NCBI GenBank assembly: GCA_026192395.1
Contig: WACF01000001.1
Location: 924,977 to 988,976, forward strand
Source: Proteobacteria bacterium 005FR1
GTDB lineage: Bacteria > Pseudomonadota > Gammaproteobacteria > Pseudomonadales > Cellvibrionaceae
Length of the DNA stretch: 64,000 bases
Direction of reading: 5' to 3'
A program made the translations under genes and the position numbers. The notes below the pieces were generated by a model. That model was given only the letters and a program-made list of their open reading frames with translations, ran no database searches and was not told where the DNA came from. Shown here in pieces: positions 58,775 through 64,000 of the stretch (within the stretch, counting starts at the first letter, position 1; every line of letters starts with the position of its first letter).

Positions 58775-59968
58775 TTAGCCCGATCCAGGAGCGGACGTTG
58801 AGCTCGATTCCGTACCACCGCCCGTGGATTCCGCCTTGCCGACAATTTCGACTTCCCGCCCGTGTTCAAGCCGCATGTGTCCGCTGCGTACAATCGTTTC
58901 CCCCACTTGCAATCCCTCAGTGATCTCCACAATTCCTTCGCGACGCAAGCCAGTCTCCACGCTGCGAGCCTCGGCCACACCGCCTTCGATCACAAACACC
59001 ATGTAACCGGTCCGGGTAGCGACCAGCGCTTCGGCAGGAACTACCGGGCGATTCTCGCGAGTGCCGACCGTTACGACGCCGGTGGCGAAGCCCCCGGGCT
59101 TGAGTCGGTTGTCCGGATTTGGAACCACCGCTTTCACGTCCAGAGTGCGCGTGCTTTCCTCGATGGCGGGACTGACAAAATCCACGCGCCCGGAGAAGTT
59201 TTGCTCGGGAAATGCGGCCGGACGTACCGCAACGGCCTGCCCCGCCTGAATGCGACCGGCATAACGTTCGGGCACACTGAAGGAAAGCTCCAGCGGATCG
59301 AGCTGATATAGTCGCGCCAAGGCATCGCCCGGCGCGACGAAGGCCCCCGTATCCACCAGCCGTTCGGAAATGACGCCGGCAAAGGGAGCGCGAATGATTG
59401 TGTCCTGCACTTGCTCGCGAATGAGCGCAAGCTCTGCTCGAAAACGCTCCACATCCGCTTGAGCGCTTTGCAGCTCGGTGCGGACGCCTTCAAATTCCTG
59501 CTCGGAGACCAGTCCCTGTTCAACCAGGTTCTGCTGTCGTTCGAATGTCCGCTGCACATTGGCAAGACGCGCTTCAGCGGACTTCAGCGCCGCCTGACGT
59601 GCGGCGAGCTGACGCTGCAGCTTTTCGTCTTGCAGTTCCACCAGCAGCTCGCCCTGTTCTACCGCATTCCCTTCGCGGAAGTGAATCTGCGCGACCCGGC
59701 CCGCAGCTTCCGGGCTGATTACCACTTCCGCGGGGGCCCGCAGTGTGCCAATGCCCCGGACGGTCTCTTGTAAATTTTCTGCATCTACTGCAGCGGCTTC
59801 CACCGGAACGGCCTGGCGGACGACGGGTGGTGCCTGGTCCGGCGTACGCAGCCAGACGACCAGCAACACTGCTATGACCACGGCGACGACAAGACAAAGC
59901 AGGCGCACGAACAGTCTCCGTCGCGCTTTTGGCGTGGGTGATGATTGACGAGCGTGTTCCGGATTCAA
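58775..59968 (-). CDS. RND efflux periplasmic adaptor (membrane fusion protein)
   Basis: 397 residues from a TTG at 59968 with the strong ribosome site AAGGAGGT 11 bases upstream; the longer open frame begins at an unlikely GTG. One N-terminal anchor (about 17-39) is followed by lipoyl (GTLRAPAEVVISPEAAGRV), coiled-coil hairpin (about 90-175) and beta-barrel domains (APFAGVISERLVDTGAF). The C-terminus is Ser/Thr/Gly-rich. It links the RND pump encoded 47 bases downstream to an outer-membrane channel. Confidence 0.93.
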   Translation of the reverse strand: MNPEHARQSSPTPKARRRLFVRLLCLVVAVVIAVLLVVWLRTPDQAPPVVRQAVPVEAAAVDAENLQETVRGIGTLRAPAEVVISPEAAGRVAQIHFREGNAVEQGELLVELQDEKLQRQLAARQAALKSAEARLANVQRTFERQQNLVEQGLVSEQEFEGVRTELQSAQADVERFRAELALIREQVQDTIIRAPFAGVISERLVDTGAFVAPGDALARLYQLDPLELSFSVPERYAGRIQAGQAVAVRPAAFPEQNFSGRVDFVSPAIEESTRTLDVKAVVPNPDNRLKPGGFATGVVTVGTRENRPVVPAEALVATRTGYMVFVIEGGVAEARSVETGLRREGIVEITEGLQVGETIVRSGHMRLEHGREVEIVGKAESTGGGTESSSTSAPGSG

Positions 59969-60111
59969 AACTGGCGCGTACCTCCTTGATCGCTGCCTGT
60001 TTTCCAAAGAAAAGGTGCAGATGCACAGCACGGCCAGCTAGCCGCTGCCTTTCCGCGCCCGAGCAACGCAGCCCGAGCCGTGCAACTTGAGTACCATGCG
60101 GGCGTTTCGCT

Positions 60112-60315
60112 TCACGCCAGCAGCGCCAGCGCCTCTTCCACTTCGTCACCGGTCAGTTCCCGCTGCTCGCACTTCCATTCGCCCATCACGCATTCGCCCA
60201 TAACGATTTCGATGATGTAATCGAAGGGACCCATCGTCGTGCCCTTCTCATCGCCGAAGAACCAGCCCTCGTCTTTCACAAAGAAATGGCCCTTGCCCCG
60301 CCTGAAATTTTTCAT
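60112..60315 (-). CDS. Small conserved hypothetical protein
   Basis: 67 residues. Sequence: two aromatic-rich strands (GKGHFFVKDEGWFFGDEKG) then MGPFDYIIEIVMGECVMGEW and a C-terminal helix ending EALALL. It recalls the small Pseudomonas DUF6316-type proteins, which also have WFF...G(T)xxGPFD, but the match is weak. No signal peptide. Ribosome site not distinctive. It is divergent from the second SRAP-like gene; the 243-base gap contains no further gene that I can support. Confidence 0.55.
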   Translation of the reverse strand: MKNFRRGKGHFFVKDEGWFFGDEKGTTMGPFDYIIEIVMGECVMGEWKCEQRELTGDEVEEALALLA

Positions 60316-60558
60316 CCGACAGCTCCCTTGCCGAGTTTGAGTTTGCGTTCATGCGCAGTGTAGTGAACGCCTGGTTTCAGCTCTGTAGGAACTCTCCAGA
60401 AGTCGACGTGGGAAATGTTCCCCGCCTCGTGTCCGCGTTGACAGTCGACCCGCGGCAGCGAAACCCTTTTTGGCACGGGGATTGAACGCCACACGCAGAA
60501 GCGAACTACACAAAGAAACAGAAAGGATCGGCGCCGCAAAGCGCCAACAGAGGATGCT

Positions 60559-61128
60559 ATGTTCAGCAGAATGGAAGTGGATCGTGGTTTGCGGGACTGG
60601 ATTTTCGACCTGACCGGTCTTGAAGTCGCGGTGCATGGAAACGAAGTACGACCCGGTGACCAGATAGTGGTCGTCGGCAATCGGGGTCCCGGGATCCAGC
60701 GATTGAAAGCGAGCTGGGGGACCAGACCGACCGGACTCGCGAAATGCGTGACGGATACGGAAACGGAGACCGTCGCCAGCAAAGATGACTTCAAGCAGGC
60801 CTTTGGAGAGCGCCGTTGTGTGATCCCCTGTTCACGCTGGATTTTGCAGCGACAGGACGATGACGAACACGAATACTCCTTTCGGGCACAGAACAGTCCC
60901 GGCATGATGCTGGCCGGGATCTGGTTCCCGACCGATGAAGGTGCCGACTGCGTGATCCTGACGACCAAGCCGACGGCCATGTATGCGGAATTCGATACCC
61001 GCATGCCGCTGCTGCTGCCGCCCACGAAGTTTCAATTCTGGATAGACGGGGAGCTCGACGAGATCGAAGATCTGCTGCAACCGTCGGTCGAAATCCCTTT
61101 GGAAGCGGAAAAAGTGGCGGCTCGCTAA
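60559..61128 (+). CDS. Divergent SRAP-like protein lacking all the expected active-site residues
   Basis: 189 residues from an ATG with AGAGGA upstream. It resembles the SRAP-like protein at 40.15 kb: ASWGTRP at 51-57, FKQAFGERRCVIPCSRW at 78-94, and TRMPLLLPP at 147-155. It begins MFSRMEV, so position 2 is Phe instead of the crosslinking Cys. The Glu that follows the GxW motif is replaced (SRWIL), no Asn is found at the NAR-type position, and the His before RMP is absent. A binding or regulatory role without catalysis is possible. Whether it is functional is unknown. Confidence 0.7.
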   Translation: MFSRMEVDRGLRDWIFDLTGLEVAVHGNEVRPGDQIVVVGNRGPGIQRLKASWGTRPTGLAKCVTDTETETVASKDDFKQAFGERRCVIPCSRWILQRQDDDEHEYSFRAQNSPGMMLAGIWFPTDEGADCVILTTKPTAMYAEFDTRMPLLLPPTKFQFWIDGELDEIEDLLQPSVEIPLEAEKVAAR

Positions 61129-61152
61129 ACTGCCCTGTCAGCCCTGGGCTTA

Positions 61153-61175
61153 AAGGTGTATCATGAATACATCTT
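61153..61175. promoter_or_regulatory. NsrR-like operator over the ybaN-nnrS promoter
   Basis: A 23-base imperfect palindrome matching about 19 of 22 specified positions of the gammaproteobacterial NsrR consensus, with half-sites AAGGTGTAT and ATACATCTT. It overlaps the predicted -10 TATCAT (61159-61164), which lies 18 bases from a -35-like CTGTCA (61135-61140). Such placement suits repression by the NO-sensing NsrR. Confidence 0.7.
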
Positions 61176-61200
61176 TAGTCACAGGACCGGCCACTCAAGC

Positions 61201-61626
61201 GTGAAGATACAAGACCGCGAGCCAGGCAATTCCATCGATCGCCCCGGTCTGCGCCGACTCGGCTGGCAATCGCTGGCTCTCTGCAGCATCGGCGCGGGCA
61301 CCGCTGGCATCTTCGTGCCGCTGCTTCCCACCACACCTTTTCTGCTGCTGGCTGCCTGGGCTGCTTCCCGGTCTTCACCCGAACTGCACCGCTGGCTGCA
61401 TGAGCACCCGCATTTCGGCTCCTATCTGCGAGCGTGGCGGGAGGAGCGCGCGATTCCCCGACGGGCGAAATGTGTTTCGATTTCGCTGTTTCTGTTCAGC
61501 TGGATTTGGCTGTGGATGCTGAAGGTGCCACCGTTGCTGCTCTGGTCCACAGCGTTTCTTTTCTCCGGCTTGGGTGGATTCCTCCTTTCCCGACCCGAAC
61601 CCAAAGGAGATCGCTTTCGTGACTGA
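61201..61626 (+). CDS. ybaN: YbaN/DUF454 inner-membrane protein
   Basis: 141 residues from a GTG at 61201. A GTG at 61156 is in frame but lies inside the operator, so the later start is preferred, though its ribosome site is weak. The family motif GIFVPLLPTTPFLLLAAWAAS (split as GIFVPLLPTTPF and LLAAWAASRSS) is clear, followed by HPHFGSYLRAW. Three to four membrane segments. Function unknown; the family is common beside nnrS in NO-responsive regulons. Its last eight bases overlap nnrS. Confidence 0.88.
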   Translation: MKIQDREPGNSIDRPGLRRLGWQSLALCSIGAGTAGIFVPLLPTTPFLLLAAWAASRSSPELHRWLHEHPHFGSYLRAWREERAIPRRAKCVSISLFLFSWIWLWMLKVPPLLLWSTAFLFSGLGGFLLSRPEPKGDRFRD

Positions 61627-62818
61627 CTGGACAGCACAAGATCGGTCCCCTCCCATTCTGCTCGCGTACCCGTTTCGGATCTTCTTTCTGCTTTGCGGCG
61701 GTTATCCGGTCCTCGTAGTGCTCGCATGGATCGCCTTTCTGTTCGGCGGCTGGCCCTTGCCCCTGGGATGGGCGCCTTTGCAGTGGCACAGTCATGAGAT
61801 GCTCTACGGCTTTGTCACCGCAGCCGTTGCCGGTTTTGTGTTGACGGCGATGAGCAACTGGACTGGCGCCCGCCCACTGCAAGGGGGCGCCCTGCTGGCA
61901 TTGGCGCTACTGTGGGTCGCCGGACGGGCGGCTATGTGGATGGCGGGTTGGCTGCCGGGCTGGCTTGTGGCGGCGGTGGAGCTGGTGTTCCTGCCGGTAC
62001 TCGGCCTCTATGTGGCAGGGGTGCTGATTCGCCATCGCAATTATCGCAACCTCATGCTGGTGGCGATCATCGGGCTGCTGTTTGCCGGCAATCTGATGAT
62101 GCACATCGGTTTTGTGACCGGAAAAACGGGACTTCTGCAGCTCGGCCAGCTACACGGACTGGATGTAATTACCGCCTTGATTGTCGTCATCGCCGGGCGC
62201 ATTACGCCGGCCTTCACCGGCAACTGGCTACGCCGGGAGGGCGGCGATCCGGCTCGCGTAAAAACCTGGCCCTGGATTGAGTATGCCTCCCTGGGAAGTA
62301 TCATCGCCCTGCTAATCAGCAATTGGCTACAAGCCGCCGACGGGGTGGCCGGGGTGCTGGCGATCGTGGCTGGCGTGAGCAATGCGCTGCGCCTGAGCGG
62401 CTGGTCGGGATGGCAGGCTCGTCGCGAGCCGCTGCTCTGGATTCTGCACTTCGCCTATCTATGGGTGGTGATCGCGTTGCTACTGCGTGGCGCCAGCACC
62501 CTGGGAGCCGGCGTAGCACCGAGTCTCTGGCAGCACGCCCTCGGGCTCGGCGGAATTGCCACGCTGATTCTCGGGGTGATGACACGCGTAACAGTGGGCC
62601 ACACGGGACGGCCCCTGCAGCTGCTGCGCTTCGGCATCGTCATCTATCTGGCGATCATCGCCGCCACCCTGCTGCGCCTGCTTGCCGCAACCGCGCTGCT
62701 GGATTACCGGATCGGCGTTACTCTGGCGGCTCTCAGTTGGGTGCTGGCCTTCGGCTTGTTTACGGCTGTCTACGGTCCGGTCCTCGCCAGCCCGCGGGTA
62801 GATGGACGGCCTGGCTGA
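61619..62818 (+). CDS. nnrS: NnrS-like heme-copper membrane protein
   Basis: 399 residues from a GTG with AAAGGAG nine bases upstream. About twelve membrane helices. The N-terminal WHSHEMLYGF and later histidine-bearing segments (MHIGFVTGK, LRRGAST) fit NnrS, which binds heme and copper and protects cells from nitrosative stress, in part by limiting dinitrosyl-iron damage. It overlaps ybaN by eight bases, so both share the NsrR-like operator. The end is followed by the hemN promoter. Confidence 0.94.
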   Translation: MTDWTAQDRSPPILLAYPFRIFFLLCGGYPVLVVLAWIAFLFGGWPLPLGWAPLQWHSHEMLYGFVTAAVAGFVLTAMSNWTGARPLQGGALLALALLWVAGRAAMWMAGWLPGWLVAAVELVFLPVLGLYVAGVLIRHRNYRNLMLVAIIGLLFAGNLMMHIGFVTGKTGLLQLGQLHGLDVITALIVVIAGRITPAFTGNWLRREGGDPARVKTWPWIEYASLGSIIALLISNWLQAADGVAGVLAIVAGVSNALRLSGWSGWQARREPLLWILHFAYLWVVIALLLRGASTLGAGVAPSLWQHALGLGGIATLILGVMTRVTVGHTGRPLQLLRFGIVIYLAIIAATLLRLLAATALLDYRIGVTLAALSWVLAFGLFTAVYGPVLASPRVDGRPG

Positions 62819-62864
62819 GCCTGAGTTCGAAACTGCCGCACAGGTTTTCATAGCGCCGATTCCC

Positions 62865-62906
62865 TTGAGCCAAATCAACGCGAGCTTCGCCCGGACAGCT
62901 TATTCT
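62865..62906 (+). promoter_or_regulatory. FNR/Anr-dependent hemN promoter
   Basis: TTGAG-N4-ATCAA at 62865-62878 matches FNR/Anr consensus at 9 of 10 positions. A -10 TATTCT is at 62901-62906, giving a start near 62913, so the box is centred at -41.5, the class II activator position. Translation of hemN begins 62 bases later. Confidence 0.8.
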
Positions 62907-62974
62907 TACTCACATCTTTCCACTTACATCGCTTCACTCACAAGTATGCTGTCCACCCTCAGAGATTCCGATTG

Positions 62975-64000
62975 ATGTCCCTGTTCGCCCAACCGCTCCG
63001 CTGGGATTCGACACTGCTCGAGCGTTACGACCTGACCGGTCCCCGTTACACCTCCTACCCCACCGCGCCGCAGTTCAGAGACCAATTTTCGGAGGGCGAA
63101 CGGCGCGCGGCAATTGAGCGCAGCAATGGAAGTCGCTCGCCTCTGTCGCTTTACTTCCATATTCCTTTTTGCGAATCGCTGTGCTTTTACTGCGGCTGCA
63201 ACAAGGTGGTCACCAAGCATCGTGAGCGTTCCCAGCCTTATCTGGAGCGTATGGAGCGTGAAATGGCCATGCAGGCGCGGCTTTTCGACGCTTCCCGCGA
63301 AGTGCGGCAGCTACACTGGGGCGGCGGTACGCCCACGTTTATCAGCGATGAGGAAATGACCTGGCTGATGAAGGCTACCCGCCGGCATTTCCGCCTGCTT
63401 GACGATGATCGCGGTGAGTATTCCATCGAGATTCACCCGGGCTGGGTTTCCGACAGCACCATGGCCCATCTGCGCACACTGGGGTTCAACCGCGTCAGCA
63501 TGGGCATTCAGGATTTCGATCCGCGCGTGCAAAAGGCCGTTAACCGATACAACAGTGTTGAAGAAGTATCGACGCTGGTAGCAGCACTGCGGGCACAGGA
63601 GTACGCTTCCATCAGCATGGATCTGATCTACGGTTTGCCCCTGCAAACGCCGGCCAGTGTCCGCACGACACTGGCGCAAGTGATCGCCCTCTCCCCCGAT
63701 CGCCTATCGCTGTTTAACTACGCCCACATGCCGCACCTTTTCAAAAGTCAGCGGCTTATCAAGGATGCGGACCTGCCTTCGCCCGAGCAAAAGCTGGAAA
63801 TCTTGCAGATGGCCACCGAGCGCTTGCAGGAGGCGGGATATGTTTACGTCGGAATGGATCATTTCGCCAAGCCGGGCGACAGCCTGGTCGTGGCGCAACA
63901 AGAAGGCAAGCTGCAGCGGAATTTCCAGGGCTACTCCACCCACGGGGAATGCGATCTGCTGAGCTTTGGCGTGTCGGCGATCAGTGCCTTCGGCGGTGTT
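62975..64000 (+). CDS. hemN: Oxygen-independent coproporphyrinogen III oxidase (runs off the window)
   Basis: 342 residues are in the window; the C-terminus is beyond it. The radical-SAM cluster motif is C66-x3-C70-x2-C73-x-C75 (FHIPFCESLCFYCGC), matching E. coli HemN C62/C66/C69/C71. GGGTPTF and MSMGIQDFDPRVQKAVNR are conserved. It makes protoporphyrinogen IX precursors without oxygen. With the FNR-type promoter this points to anaerobic or microaerobic growth, and with NnrS to exposure to NO. Confidence 0.96.
   Translation, partial: MSLFAQPLRWDSTLLERYDLTGPRYTSYPTAPQFRDQFSEGERRAAIERSNGSRSPLSLYFHIPFCESLCFYCGCNKVVTKHRERSQPYLERMEREMAMQARLFDASREVRQLHWGGGTPTFISDEEMTWLMKATRRHFRLLDDDRGEYSIEIHPGWVSDSTMAHLRTLGFNRVSMGIQDFDPRVQKAVNRYNSVEEVSTLVAALRAQEYASISMDLIYGLPLQTPASVRTTLAQVIALSPDRLSLFNYAHMPHLFKSQRLIKDADLPSPEQKLEILQMATERLQEAGYVYVGMDHFAKPGDSLVVAQQEGKLQRNFQGYSTHGECDLLSFGVSAISAFGGV

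Noticed and set aside
60312-61025. 237-codon open frame antisense to the second SRAP-like gene
   Set aside because: Ser/Arg-rich shadow with no family; the plus-strand gene has conserved motifs and a good ribosome site.

Overview
The window is dense protein-coding DNA (visibly above 50% GC) from a gammaproteobacterium. Gene order is the main clue. From about 8.7 to 29.4 kb it runs cysG, serS, crcB, rarA, lolA, ftsK, then trxB, aat, bpt, infA, then clpA, clpS, cspD, icd, then rluE, a Nudix gene, mnmA, hflD, purB. I recall essentially this core block from Pseudomonas, so a Pseudomonadales-like lineage is likely. The genus cannot be named from sequence alone. No tRNA, rRNA, insertion sequence, prophage or CRISPR array was seen.

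Layout. 1-4.8 kb: a stress-flavoured set of small membrane and four-helix proteins, a zinc alcohol dehydrogenase, Cu/Zn superoxide dismutase and an ExoD-like protein. 4.9-6.6 kb: a translationally linked FAD reductase and [2Fe-2S] ferredoxin. 6.6-29.9 kb: MarC, glutathione reductase and the core block. Its ftsK-lolA gap carries two fold-back elements that share a 47-nt core but have unrelated, self-complementary arms. 30-31.4 kb: a decayed GGDEF-EAL gene. 31.8-37.9 kb: a stand-alone malonyltransferase of trans-AT type, then malate synthase G, a LysR regulator and isocitrate lyase, which together with icd cover the glyoxylate branch point. 38-40.7 kb: an exported hemerythrin, a DUF1264 protein, an exported glutathione peroxidase and a first SRAP-like protein without the catalytic Cys2.

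40.7-54.2 kb is the most distinctive accessory region. It is two divergent transcription units around an AraC regulator: a CYP102-type self-sufficient P450, an enoyl-CoA hydratase, a biotin-dependent acyl-CoA carboxylase pair, and facing them a CoA ligase, an acyl-CoA dehydrogenase and an AtuA-like protein. The logic resembles acyclic terpene (Atu) or leucine (Liu) catabolism, in which a beta-methyl branched acyl-CoA is dehydrogenated, carboxylated and hydrated. Here a fused P450 sits in the same operon, so the substrate is open.

54.3-64 kb: an exported alpha/beta hydrolase; an RND efflux adaptor and pump followed by a small PII-like protein; a second SRAP-like protein that has lost all the expected active-site residues; then a nitrosative-stress and low-oxygen module (YbaN, NnrS, HemN). 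The YbaN-NnrS promoter carries an NsrR-like palindrome, and hemN has an FNR/Anr box placed 41.5 bases from a predicted start site.
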